From Aerosticca soli (GTDB taxonomy: Bacteria > Pseudomonadota > Gammaproteobacteria > Xanthomonadales > Rhodanobacteraceae), in NCBI RefSeq assembly GCF_003967035.1, contig NZ_AP018560.1, positions 2,279,501 to 2,343,500 on the forward strand: a DNA stretch of 64,000 nucleotides. The letters are read 5' to 3'. The notes under the pieces are model-generated. The model was not told the origin of the DNA and did not search any database. It was given only the letters and a program-made list of their open reading frames with translations. Of the stretch, positions 47,838 through 56,488 are shown one piece after another. The translations under genes were made by a program, and so were the position numbers. Numbering within the stretch: the first letter of the stretch is position 1; every line of letters starts with the position of its first letter.

Positions 47838-49483
47838 GGCTTGCGTCCGGGGGAAGGTGGGGCCGGCGGCGGCGGTGCATCCTGGCGCCCGCGCAACAGC
47901 GCCTCGGGATGGACGCCGAGATAATCGGTGAGCGCGCGCAGCGAGCGGGCCATGCGTTGCAGCTGCTCCAGGGTATCGCCGAGCTCGCGCTGCAGCGGCG
48001 CGTCGGCCGAAAGGGCACCGTTGGCGCTGTGCAGCGTCTGCTGGGCGCCCTCCAAGGTGCGGTTGAGCTGTGGCAACAGCTGTCCGTTGACCTGCTTGAG
48101 CGCGCCGTCGAGGCCGGCCAGGCTGTCGTCCAGATGCCGGCCGATGCTGTCGAACGGGATCTTCTGCACCTTGTCGACGATCTGCACCACCTGTTCCTGC
48201 AGCTTGTCGAAGCTGCCGGGCGCGGTGGGCAGTTCCAGCGGCTTGGCCCGGGGGTCGAACGTCGCCTTGGGCGCATTCGGCACGAAATCCAGGGCGACGT
48301 ACATCTGCCCGGTCAGCAGGTTGCCGACCCGCATCTGCGCGCGCAGGCCGTGCGCGACCAGGGTGCCGAGCAGCCCTTCCTCGCCGCCGTGGCTCGCCGC
48401 CGCGGCGGCGAGCTTCTCGTAGGCGCGCCCCAGCCGCTGCGGATAGAGCAGCGCGCCGACCAGCGCCGGGAAACGCTGGCGCCCGGCGTCGTAGTCGAGA
48501 TTGATCGAGACTACCCGGCCGATGTTGACGCCGAGGAACTCCACCGGCGCACCGACGGCCAGGCCGCGCACGGACTGGTCGAAGCGCATGCGCACGTACT
48601 GTCCCGGGCCGTCCGGCGGCGCCATCGCCGTGGCGCGGTCGGCGAACAGGGTGAAGCGGGTGTCCTCCGCGGCCGGCGTGGTGTCGTGCGGGCCAGGCGG
48701 ATCCTGGAAGGCCACGCCGCCGGCGATCACGGTGGCCAGCGACTGGCTGTTGACCTTGAGCCCGTCCGCGCCCAGCGAGACGTCCACGCCGCTCGCATTC
48801 CAAAAGCGCGCCGAGCGCGTCACGTAGCGGTCGTTGGGGCCGTCGACGAAAATGCGCAGGGTGACGCCCTTGCCGTCCTCGTCGAGCTGGTAGGAGGACA
48901 CCCGGCCGACCCGGATGCGGCGGTAATAGACCGGCGAGCCGATGTCCAGCGAGCCCAGGTCGTCGCTGTGCAGGACGAAGCTCTTGCCCGGCGCGCCACG
49001 CATCACGGCCGGCGGATTTTCCAGGCCGACGAAGAACGCCTTGCGTTCCTGTGAATCGCCGACATCGGCGCCGATGTAGCTGCCCGAAAGCAGCGTGCCG
49101 ACGCCGGATACGCCGCCCAGGCCGATGCGCGGACGCTCGACCCAGTAGCGCGTGCCGGCGGTGGCGAAGCTCTCGGCGCTCTTGTTGAGCGCCACCTTGA
49201 CGATCACCCGCTTGCGGTCCTCGCTGAGATCGACCGCCTCGACCCTGCCGATCACCACGTTCTTGTACTTGACCTCGGTCTTGTCGGCCTCCACGCCCTC
49301 GGCGCTGGCGAAGCTGATGCGGATGGTCGGCCCCTGCTGCAGCCAGGCCTTGACCGCCAGTGAAAGGCCGACCAGGGCGGCCAGGGTCGGCACCAGCCAG
49401 ATCAGCGAGGCGTTCAGGCGCCGCCGCCGCACGGCCGGCTCGGGCAGGTCATCGTAGGGGCCGGGCTTGTGCTCGTCGCTCAT
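47834..49483 (-). CDS. pqiB: PqiB-type MCE protein (intermembrane transport)
   Basis: A 549-residue MCE protein. One membrane helix lies near residues 25-45, followed by three MCE (MlaD) domains at about 48-140, 165-255 and 290-385; each shows a hydrophobic core with glycine loops such as VGTLLSGSYIGADVG. A helical C-terminal region (about 430-520) ends in a proline-rich tail. In E. coli PqiB stacks as hexamers to form a tunnel across the periplasm for lipids. The ATG at 49483 overlaps the preceding pqiA-type gene. Confidence 0.92.
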   Translation of the reverse strand: MSDEHKPGPYDDLPEPAVRRRRLNASLIWLVPTLAALVGLSLAVKAWLQQGPTIRISFASAEGVEADKTEVKYKNVVIGRVEAVDLSEDRKRVIVKVALNKSAESFATAGTRYWVERPRIGLGGVSGVGTLLSGSYIGADVGDSQERKAFFVGLENPPAVMRGAPGKSFVLHSDDLGSLDIGSPVYYRRIRVGRVSSYQLDEDGKGVTLRIFVDGPNDRYVTRSARFWNASGVDVSLGADGLKVNSQSLATVIAGGVAFQDPPGPHDTTPAAEDTRFTLFADRATAMAPPDGPGQYVRMRFDQSVRGLAVGAPVEFLGVNIGRVVSINLDYDAGRQRFPALVGALLYPQRLGRAYEKLAAAAASHGGEEGLLGTLVAHGLRAQMRVGNLLTGQMYVALDFVPNAPKATFDPRAKPLELPTAPGSFDKLQEQVVQIVDKVQKIPFDSIGRHLDDSLAGLDGALKQVNGQLLPQLNRTLEGAQQTLHSANGALSADAPLQRELGDTLEQLQRMARSLRALTDYLGVHPEALLRGRQDAPPPPAPPSPGRKP

Positions 49484-50106
49484 GGAGCATCCTTGTCGGT
49501 ATCCCAAGTCAGGCGGGGATCGAAACTCATCGAGGCCAGCATGGTGAGGATCACCGTGAGGCCGAAGTAAATCACGCCGGGCAGCGGCTCCACCTCGCTG
49601 AAGAAACCGAAGCGCACCAGCGCGGTGAGCAGCGAGACCACGAACACGTCCAGCATCGACCAGTAGCCGATCAGGTCGACCAGCCGGTACAGCCGCGCAC
49701 GCTGCACCTGCGCCCAGCGGCTGCGGCGCTGGGCGCACACCAGCAGCGTGGCAAGCACGACGAACTTGAGCATCGGCACCATGATGCTGGCGGCGAACAC
49801 AATCACCGCCAGGTCCGGCGAGCCCTTGACCCACAGCTCGACGACGCCGCTCAGGATGGTGTTGTCGTCCACGTCGCCCAGACTGACCGTGCGCATGATC
49901 GGCAGCAGGTTGGCCGGTATGTAGAAGATAAAGGCGGCGATCAGGAACGCCCAGCTGCGCGCCAGGCTGCCGGCCTTGCGCCGGCGCAGGACGGCGCCGC
50001 AGCGCGGGCAGGCCGCCTGCGCCAGCGGTCCCGGCGCCCGGCAGACCTGGCCGCACACGGTGCAGCCGACCAGGCCGAGCTCGACCGCGCGCGGCGGCGC
50101 GCTCAT
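49480..50106 (-). CDS. PqiA-domain membrane protein, second copy
   Basis: A 208-residue protein with one PqiA domain. A zinc-ribbon-like head (CTVCGQVC at 15-22 and CPRCGAVL near 33) precedes four membrane segments; FIPANLLPIM-like sequence (FYIPANLLPIMRT) is diagnostic. It corresponds to the second half of E. coli PqiA. ATGA overlaps join it to both neighbours. The partner half is the gene just upstream. Confidence 0.88.
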   Translation of the reverse strand: MSAPPRAVELGLVGCTVCGQVCRAPGPLAQAACPRCGAVLRRRKAGSLARSWAFLIAAFIFYIPANLLPIMRTVSLGDVDDNTILSGVVELWVKGSPDLAVIVFAASIMVPMLKFVVLATLLVCAQRRSRWAQVQRARLYRLVDLIGYWSMLDVFVVSLLTALVRFGFFSEVEPLPGVIYFGLTVILTMLASMSFDPRLTWDTDKDAP

Positions 50107-50708
50107 GCCGCCGGCTCCCGGGCCAGCTCCCACAGGCGGCGCAGGTCCACGCCGGAGAACACCGTGATCAGCATCATCAAGGCGACATAGCCGTACAGGC
50201 CGGGGTCGGTCGCCACCTCGAAATACGCGCGCACCTTGACGATCGCCACCAACGTGCCGAGCACGAACACCTCGTTCATCGTCCACGGCCGCAGATAGTG
50301 CAGCGCCACCATCGCCGGCCGGAAACCCGCCCCGCGCCGGCCGCGCCGGGCCTGGACCAGCACCAGGCCGAGCAGCAGCATGCGCAGCGCCGGGAAGAAG
50401 AACAGCGTCGCCGCCGCGATCACCGCCACGATCGGCGCGCCGCGCTCCCACATCGCCAGGATCACGCCCCACAGCCGCGCCGAGACGTGCTGGCCGTTGA
50501 GGCCCAGGGTCACGATCGGCCAGACGTTGGCCACCACGAAGACGATGCCCGAGGTCAGCACCAGCGCGAGCAACTCGTTCACGCCCAGCCCGTGATGGCG
50601 GTCGAGTTCCGCGCCGCAGCAGGCACAGCGCGCCACCTCGCCGCGCGAGAGCGGCCGGCGCCGGTGGACGGTGTCGCAGTCCTCGCAGATCTGCAAAGAG
50701 GTATCCAA
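50103..50708 (-). CDS. PqiA-domain membrane protein, first copy
   Basis: A 201-residue protein with one PqiA domain: CEDC near residues 8-11 and CACC near 28-31 form a zinc-ribbon head, followed by four membrane segments. It matches the first half of the 417-residue E. coli PqiA, so the two-domain protein is split into two genes here. The start codon is TTG at 50708; no ATG precedes the cysteine pairs. It is first in the operon, divergent from the CnoX-like gene with a 139-base gap between. Confidence 0.85.
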   Translation of the reverse strand: MDTSLQICEDCDTVHRRRPLSRGEVARCACCGAELDRHHGLGVNELLALVLTSGIVFVVANVWPIVTLGLNGQHVSARLWGVILAMWERGAPIVAVIAAATLFFFPALRMLLLGLVLVQARRGRRGAGFRPAMVALHYLRPWTMNEVFVLGTLVAIVKVRAYFEVATDPGLYGYVALMMLITVFSGVDLRRLWELAREPAA

Positions 50709-50847
50709 GGGTCTTTTACGAAGCGGAATCGTCGGAAGGTTCCATCATGATGCCGGAATGCGTGCAGATGGCGTCGTGGCGTCTTGATATCCTGCGCGCC
50801 GGCCCCGATCTGCCTGCGATGGATTTTCTTTTGTCGGAGAGGTTTTC

Positions 50848-51705
50848 GTGAGCGCGACGCAGCCGGCTGTCATCGTCGATGTCGACCCCAGCAATTTCGA
50901 GACCGAGGTATTGCAGGCCTCGCTCGAGACGCCGGTGCTGGTGGACTTCTGGGCCACCTGGTGCGGGCCGTGCAAGAGCCTGGGGCCGCTATTGGAAAAG
51001 CTCGCCGGCGAATATGCCGGTGCCTTCCGTCTGGCCAAGGTCGACGTGGACAAGAACCAGGAGCTGGCCGCCATGTTCGGCATCCGTTCGGTGCCGACGG
51101 TGATGCTGGTCAAGGACGGGCAGATCCTGGACGGCTTCGCCGGCGCGCTGCCGGAAGGCGCGCTGCGCGAGTTCCTCGGCCGCTACGTGCAGCCTGCCGA
51201 GCCCGCGCCCGAGGCCGCGCCGGCCGCAGCGGAAACGCCCGAGCAGGCGATCAACCGCCTGCAGCAGGCCATCGCCGCCGAACCCGACCGCGCGGAGCTC
51301 AAGCTGGAACTGGCCGAGGCGCTGATGCGCGCGGGCCAGACCGCCGCGGCCGAGGCGGAACTCGAGGCACTGCCGGCCAACCTCGCCACCGATGCCCGCG
51401 CGGTACGCCTGCGCAGCCAGCTCGAGCTCGTCCGCGCGCTGGAAGGCGCGCCCTCGCGCCAGGCCCTGGAACAGCGCATCGCCGCCGATCCGGACGACTG
51501 GGCCGCACGCGAGCTGCTCGGCATCCGGCTGCTGCTCGAAGGCGAGCCGGCCGCGGGGCTGGAGCAATTCCTAACCATCTTGGAGCGCGCCCGCGACTGG
51601 AACGACGGCGCGGCCAGGAAGCGCCTGCTGCAGGCCTTCGCCACGCTCGACGATGCCGCGCTGGTCGGCCAGTACCGCCGCCGCATGGCCTCGCTGCTGT
51701 TCTAA
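50848..51705 (+). CDS. cnoX: CnoX/YbbN-like thioredoxin-TPR protein
   Basis: The first 110 residues of 285 form a thioredoxin domain with an intact WCGPC active site (Cys39, Cys42) and the cis-proline in SVPTVML. Residues 125-285 are alpha-helical TPR-like repeats ending in a final hydrophobic helix. This is the layout of CnoX (YbbN), a holdase that hands clients to GroEL or DnaK; in E. coli the first cysteine is absent and the protein lacks oxidoreductase activity, whereas here both are present. The start is GTG at 50848, behind GGAGAGG. Confidence 0.88.
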   Translation: MSATQPAVIVDVDPSNFETEVLQASLETPVLVDFWATWCGPCKSLGPLLEKLAGEYAGAFRLAKVDVDKNQELAAMFGIRSVPTVMLVKDGQILDGFAGALPEGALREFLGRYVQPAEPAPEAAPAAAETPEQAINRLQQAIAAEPDRAELKLELAEALMRAGQTAAAEAELEALPANLATDARAVRLRSQLELVRALEGAPSRQALEQRIAADPDDWAARELLGIRLLLEGEPAAGLEQFLTILERARDWNDGAARKRLLQAFATLDDAALVGQYRRRMASLLF

Positions 51706-51722
51706 AAACGTTTCGCGGCGGG

Positions 51723-52379
51723 TCACTCCCGCTCGAAACGCCCCAATTCCTCCAGCATCGCCTGGGCGCGGGTGAGCGTGCGTCCGGCAAGGCTGTCCTC
51801 CAGGACGCGGCGCAAGCCCAGCCGACGCAGCAGTCCATAAGCGACGCCGACCGCCAGCGGCGATCCCAGTAGCGAACTCCATAGCCAGCGACCGTCCACC
51901 TGCGCCCACACGTCATCGCCGGTGCGATCCATGCCGTACTGGGCCAGCATCAACAGCGCCGGTATCCAGATCACGCTGCCCAGCACGGCGAACACCGGCG
52001 CCTCCACCTTCAGCCGCCAGCAGCGCAGCTCCGCGATGCGACGCTGGATCTCCACCACCGGCGCGGCGGGATCGATGCCGCGGGCCATGGCGAACACGCG
52101 CGCCGGAAAAATGATCGACAGCGTGCCGAAGACCTGCATCGCGATGCCGCAGGCCATCGCCTGCCAGATGCCCACGTGCGCGGACCAGAAGCCGATGCCC
52201 CACAGCGCAATGGCGATGCCGAGCACGATCAGCGCGGATTGTCCCCACAGCAAGGGCCGCAGGCTGCGCCGGACGCGACCGGCGCGCAGGTCGCGGAACA
52301 TCCAGTCGTCCAGCGCCTGACGGCTTTCGAGCCGGCGATCCAGCGTCTGCCAGGCCTGCTTCAATGCGTCGAGTTCCAT
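51723..52379 (-). CDS. Membrane protein encoded with an ECF sigma factor
   Basis: A 218-residue protein of no family I recognise. A charged N-terminal helix (about 1-40) is followed by four likely membrane segments near 43-66, 68-92, 129-150 and 165-184, and an acidic/basic C-terminal helix. It has no zinc-binding anti-sigma (ZAS) signature and no catalytic motif visible. It starts three bases after the ECF sigma-factor stop, so the pair is almost certainly cotranscribed. That placement suggests an anti-sigma or signal-sensing role, an inference from context only. Confidence 0.75.
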   Translation of the reverse strand: MELDALKQAWQTLDRRLESRQALDDWMFRDLRAGRVRRSLRPLLWGQSALIVLGIAIALWGIGFWSAHVGIWQAMACGIAMQVFGTLSIIFPARVFAMARGIDPAAPVVEIQRRIAELRCWRLKVEAPVFAVLGSVIWIPALLMLAQYGMDRTGDDVWAQVDGRWLWSSLLGSPLAVGVAYGLLRRLGLRRVLEDSLAGRTLTRAQAMLEELGRFERE

Positions 52380-52382
52380 GGG

Positions 52383-52904
52383 TCATGCTCCGGTGGGGGC
52401 CGCGCCGGTCATCTGGCCGCGCAGCTTCTGCTTGATGCGACCGAGCTTGGTCGCCACGTTGGTTTCGCTGATGCCGAGGATCTCGGCGATCTCGGCGTAA
52501 CTCCTGTCTTCCAGGTACAGCAGCATCAGCGCACGGTTGAGCGCGTCGAGGTTCTCGATCAGCGCGTGCAGCGCGGCGAGGCGCTCGTCGGGCTCGGGCA
52601 TGCCTTCGCCGCCGATACTTTCCAGGTGATGCGCCTCCAGCGGCTCCAGCCGGCCGTTCCATGCACCGCCCGCGCGCCATTGCGAGATCGCCACGTTCAG
52701 CGCCACGCGATACAGCCAGGTCGAGAACTTCGCCCGCTGCGGGTCGTAGCGCGCGAACGAGCGCCAGGCCTGCAGGGCGATCTCCTGCGCCAGGTCGCGG
52801 CGATCCTCCGCATGCGCGGCATACAGCGCGGCGACCTTGAACACGATGCGTCCGTGCGTCGAGAGCAGGATCTGGAAGGCATGCGGATCGGGTCGTAGGG
52901 TCAT
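52383..52904 (-). CDS. ECF-type RNA polymerase sigma factor
   Basis: A 173-residue sigma-70 family factor. Region 2 is near 20-90 (DRRDLAQEIALQAWRSFARY and FSTWLYRVALNVA), and region 4 near 115-165 carries the helix-turn-helix SYAEIAEILGISETNVATKL. No region 1.1 or 3 is present, which places it in the extracytoplasmic-function group. The ATG at 52904 precedes region 2 by about 15 residues. The partner membrane protein gene follows at once. It is divergent from a Nudix gene. Target promoters are unknown. Confidence 0.9.
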   Translation of the reverse strand: MTLRPDPHAFQILLSTHGRIVFKVAALYAAHAEDRRDLAQEIALQAWRSFARYDPQRAKFSTWLYRVALNVAISQWRAGGAWNGRLEPLEAHHLESIGGEGMPEPDERLAALHALIENLDALNRALMLLYLEDRSYAEIAEILGISETNVATKLGRIKQKLRGQMTGAAPTGA

Positions 52905-53032
52905 GCGTGCTTGGGCTCTGCCGTCGTCGAAAGCATGATTCGCCGGCGGCGGAAATAAATCACGGCGCCGGCCGGGTTGTCGGCGCCGGCACGGCGCGTC
53001 ACCATGCCCGATCCGACTTCGAGATCCGCGCC

Positions 53033-53590
53033 ATGACGATTGCCGAACCCGCGATCCCGCCCGACGCAACGGCCCCGGAGGAAACCCTCTGCCAGGGTCG
53101 CTGGCTCAGCCTGCGCCGGCGCGGCCGCTGGGAATACGCGGTGCGCAACAACCCCGGCGGCGCGGTGATCATCCTGGCGGTGACGCCCGAGGACCGCGTG
53201 CTGTTCGTCGAGCAGTACCGCGTCGCCATCCTCAAGCGCACCATCGAGATGCCGGCCGGCCTGGTCGGCGACATCGACGCCGGCGAGGACGCGCTCGCCG
53301 CCGCGCGGCGCGAGCTGGAGGAAGAGACCGGGTACCGTTGCGGACGGCTGGAGTTCATCCACGCCGGACCGTCCTCCTCGGGCATGAGCAACGAGATGAT
53401 CGCCTTCGTGCGCGCCTACGATCTGGTCAAGAGCGGACCAGGCGGCGGCGATGCGACCGAAAGCATCGTGGTGCACGAAATCCCGCGCCAGGAGGCCGGC
53501 CGCTGGCTGTTCGGCCGCGATGCGGAAGGCTATTCGATCGACCCCAAGCTCTTCGCCGGCCTGTGGTTCATCGAGCACGGCCGCAGGTAG
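53033..53590 (+). CDS. Nudix hydrolase, ADP-ribose pyrophosphatase-like
   Basis: A 185-residue Nudix enzyme with the full Nudix box starting at Gly84 (GEDALAAARRELEEETGY). The flanking EMPAGLV and SSGMSNEMIAF resemble NudF/ADP-ribose pyrophosphatases, which cut ADP-ribose or sugar nucleotides. The ATG at 53033 is the last before the conserved part, and an upstream in-frame start would add 42 residues overlapping the divergent sigma gene region. PAP2 phosphatase follows after 73 bases. Confidence 0.8.
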   Translation: MTIAEPAIPPDATAPEETLCQGRWLSLRRRGRWEYAVRNNPGGAVIILAVTPEDRVLFVEQYRVAILKRTIEMPAGLVGDIDAGEDALAAARRELEEETGYRCGRLEFIHAGPSSSGMSNEMIAFVRAYDLVKSGPGGGDATESIVVHEIPRQEAGRWLFGRDAEGYSIDPKLFAGLWFIEHGRR

Positions 53591-53663
53591 CGCGTTTTTT
53601 GCAAAGCCGGCACCTGACCACAGGGGCCGATGACCCCAAGGCTTTTTCATCGGCGAAAGACCC

Positions 53664-54623
53664 ATGTTCGAGATCGAGCCCATTCTGTGGTTGCAGGCGC
53701 ACGGCAATGCGGCACTGACCTGGCTGATGCACGCGGTGAGCGCGTTCGGCCAGGCCGAGGCCTATGCGGCGCTGCTGCTGGTGTTGATGTTCGGCGTACG
53801 CCTGCGTCCCGCGCTGGGCCTGCTGTTCGTGCTCGGCCTCGCCGGCTGCCTGGTCGGCGCGGCCAAGACGACGTTCGCCCTGCCGCGGCCGCCGGATGTC
53901 GACGTCCGGGTGCGCATCCGCCACGTGGACGAAGGCCACGCGCTGGCCGAGCACGGTGGCGCACGCTCGTTCTGGGCGTTGCCCGAGCCGCGCGCCATCG
54001 CGCTGAAACGGCAGCTCGCGCCAGGCGACTATGGCTTCGTCAGCACCCACGTCGCCACGGCGGCGGCGAGCGTGTTCGGGGTGATCGCGCTGTTTGCCGT
54101 ACGGGCGTGGCGCTGGCGCCTCGCACTCGCCGCCTGGCCGCTGCTGATGGCGCTCTCGCGCCTGTATCTGGGCCGACACTTCCTCGCCGACGTGTGCGGC
54201 GGTTATTTCGTCGGGATGATCGCCGGGCTGGCCGGCGCCTGGCTCTATACCCGCGCCGCGACCGGACGGCGCCTGCGCCTGGGCTTGCTCGGCGGCGCGC
54301 TGCTGCTCGCGGCAGCGGCGCTGGCCGGGCCCTATGTCGCGGTCGCCAGCGCCGGCGCCCTGCTCGGCGCCCTGCTCGCTCTGCCGGTGCTCGACCGGCT
54401 CGCGCCGGCGACGGAGGGCGGCGGCCTCGCCCGACGGCTGGCCCGCATCCTCGTCGCCGGCGCGACGGTCGCCGTGGGCGGCTTCATCCTGCATGGCCTG
54501 CTGCGCGTCGCCCACGCACAGACCCCGGCGATGCTGCTGCTCGCCTGGGCGCTCGGCCTGCCCGCGGTACTGGCGCTGGCCTTGCTCATGCTGCGCCGGC
54601 TGGGCCTGTACCGGCCCGCGTGA
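53664..54623 (+). CDS. PAP2-family membrane phosphatase
   Basis: A 319-residue membrane protein. The three PAP2 motifs are readable: KTTFALPRP (motif 1), FVSTHVAT (motif 2, SxH form) and SRLYLGRHFLADV (motif 3, with the nucleophilic His). Such enzymes dephosphorylate lipid phosphates, undecaprenyl pyrophosphate or related substrates on the periplasmic side. Motifs 1-3 occupy residues 70-180; the last 140 residues add three or four further membrane segments not needed for PAP2 activity. It is convergent with recD. Confidence 0.85.
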   Translation: MFEIEPILWLQAHGNAALTWLMHAVSAFGQAEAYAALLLVLMFGVRLRPALGLLFVLGLAGCLVGAAKTTFALPRPPDVDVRVRIRHVDEGHALAEHGGARSFWALPEPRAIALKRQLAPGDYGFVSTHVATAAASVFGVIALFAVRAWRWRLALAAWPLLMALSRLYLGRHFLADVCGGYFVGMIAGLAGAWLYTRAATGRRLRLGLLGGALLLAAAALAGPYVAVASAGALLGALLALPVLDRLAPATEGGGLARRLARILVAGATVAVGGFILHGLLRVAHAQTPAMLLLAWALGLPAVLALALLMLRRLGLYRPA

Positions 54624-54709
54624 GGCCATCGCGCCGGCCGCGACGGCCACCGCTTTAAGACGATTACGGTGAGGGTGACAAAGGCGCCGCGCGCCGAGAC
54701 GGTGGCGGA

Positions 54710-56488
54710 TCACGCCAGCCGTTCGCGCAGCCCGCCGATGCGGTACAGCGGCCGCGCCAGCGCCGCGGCGACCACGGCCTCGCCGGCCCAGAGTTCCACC
54801 TGCGCCTTCGCGCGCGAGAGGCCGGTGTAGAGCAGCTGCCGCGACAGGATGCGCTGCGCCGGATCGGGCGGCAGCAGCACGGCGACGTGTGCGTATTCGG
54901 AGCCCTGCGCCTTGTGCACGGTGAGCGCGAAGGCGCCCTCGTGCGCCGGCAACGCGGCGGGCGCAAAGGCGCGCGCCGTGGGCCGGCCGTCGGCATCGCT
55001 GCTCTCGAACCATACCCGCAGGCGGCCGTCCGCATCGGCCAGACACAGGCCGACGTCGCCGTTGAACAGGCGCGCGGCGTAGTCGTTGCGCACGACGAGC
55101 ACCGCGCGGCCGGGATACCACTCGCGATCCTCCGGCACGCCCCAGGCTTCCTTGAGCCTGCGGCCGAGCCAGGCATCGACCGCCGGCGCACCATGCGGCC
55201 CCTCGCGCAACGCGCACAGCAGCTGCCGGCGCGACAGCGCACGCAACGCGGCGAGCGCCTGCGCCGCCGCCGCGGTGTCGTCGGCGGCCGGCAGCCTCGG
55301 TCGCGGCAGCGTGGCGGCGAGCACCTCGGCCCAGCCCTGCAAGGCCTGGCGATAGGCCGCGCCCGCGGTCACGTCGCGCCATTGGGCCTGATCGCCGGCG
55401 GCGGCGAAGGCCGCGCGCAACGCCGCCGCCTCGCCCTTGCGCACGGCATCGTTGATGGCGGCCAGCGGACGCTCGGCGCGGAAGCTGTGGGTCAGCCGCA
55501 CCAGCACCGGCGAGGTCCGCGCCTCCAGCGCGACGACGAGGTCCAGCAGCACGCTGCCGATGCCGACCGGCGCGAGCTGATCGGCATCGCCGACCAGGAT
55601 CAGCGTCGCCTCCGGGCGCAGGGCTTCGAGCAAGGCGCGCAGGGTCGGCAGGTCGACCATCGAGGCCTCGTCGACCACGACGAGGTCGGCGGCGAGCGGA
55701 TGCGCACGGTCGCGTGTGTAGCGGTTGCGGTGCGGGTCGTAGCCGAGCAGTCGATGCAGGGTGAGCGCCTCGCCGTCGGGCAGGCGATCGAGCAGCGCGC
55801 GCCAGGTCTCCGGCAGCGATGCGTTGGTGCTTTCCAGCAACGCCTGCCGGCCCGCGCGCAGCGACTGCACCAGCCGCTGCGCCGCCTTGCCGGTCGGCGC
55901 GGCCACGGCGATGCGCGCGTCCGGCATGGCCTTGAGATGCATCAGCAGCATGCGCAGCACGGTGGTGGTCTTGCCGGTGCCGGGACCGCCGGTGAGCACG
56001 AACAGCCGGCTCGCGCCGACGCGACGCACCGCCTCGCGCTGGCTGGCCACGGCCGCCGGATCGCCGCCGGGAAACAGCGCGTCGAGGTCGGCCTCGTCCA
56101 CCGCAACCGCGGCAGAGGCGGCCAGCCGCTCGCCCAGCAGCGCGGCGAGCGCGCACTCGTCGGCATGGTTGCGCCACAGATAGAACCGTCCGGCCGCGTC
56201 GAGCACGAACGGTGTCGGCACGCGGCCGTCGCCGAGCAACGGCTCGCCGCGCAGCGTATCGAGCCGTGCGTCATCCAACGGTGCGAGGCCATAACGCAGC
56301 GCCTCCTCGCCGGCGAGCGGCAGCGCCGCATCGCCCTCGCCATCGGCGAACGCGGCCCAGGCGGCGAGCCGCGCCAGCAAAGGCGAGCCGCCATGCGCAC
56401 GCGTCCAGCGCCACAAGGCGCGATCGAGCGGCCGCCAGGCCGCTTCGGCCGGCAGCTCGGGCCCATGATCGAAGCCGAATGCGCTCAT
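54710..56488 (-). CDS. recD: Exodeoxyribonuclease V alpha subunit RecD
   Basis: RecD (592 residues) is the fast 5'-3' helicase of RecBCD. Walker A is GGPGTGKT at 167-174, the DEAS box is VVVDEASMVD, and the C-terminal motifs LTVHKAQGSEYAHV and LLYTGLSRAK are intact. The ATG at 56488 overlaps the recB stop in ATGA. The gene is last in recC-recB-recD, and a convergent PAP2 gene lies 86 bases away. Confidence 0.96.
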   Translation of the reverse strand: MSAFGFDHGPELPAEAAWRPLDRALWRWTRAHGGSPLLARLAAWAAFADGEGDAALPLAGEEALRYGLAPLDDARLDTLRGEPLLGDGRVPTPFVLDAAGRFYLWRNHADECALAALLGERLAASAAVAVDEADLDALFPGGDPAAVASQREAVRRVGASRLFVLTGGPGTGKTTTVLRMLLMHLKAMPDARIAVAAPTGKAAQRLVQSLRAGRQALLESTNASLPETWRALLDRLPDGEALTLHRLLGYDPHRNRYTRDRAHPLAADLVVVDEASMVDLPTLRALLEALRPEATLILVGDADQLAPVGIGSVLLDLVVALEARTSPVLVRLTHSFRAERPLAAINDAVRKGEAAALRAAFAAAGDQAQWRDVTAGAAYRQALQGWAEVLAATLPRPRLPAADDTAAAAQALAALRALSRRQLLCALREGPHGAPAVDAWLGRRLKEAWGVPEDREWYPGRAVLVVRNDYAARLFNGDVGLCLADADGRLRVWFESSDADGRPTARAFAPAALPAHEGAFALTVHKAQGSEYAHVAVLLPPDPAQRILSRQLLYTGLSRAKAQVELWAGEAVVAAALARPLYRIGGLRERLA

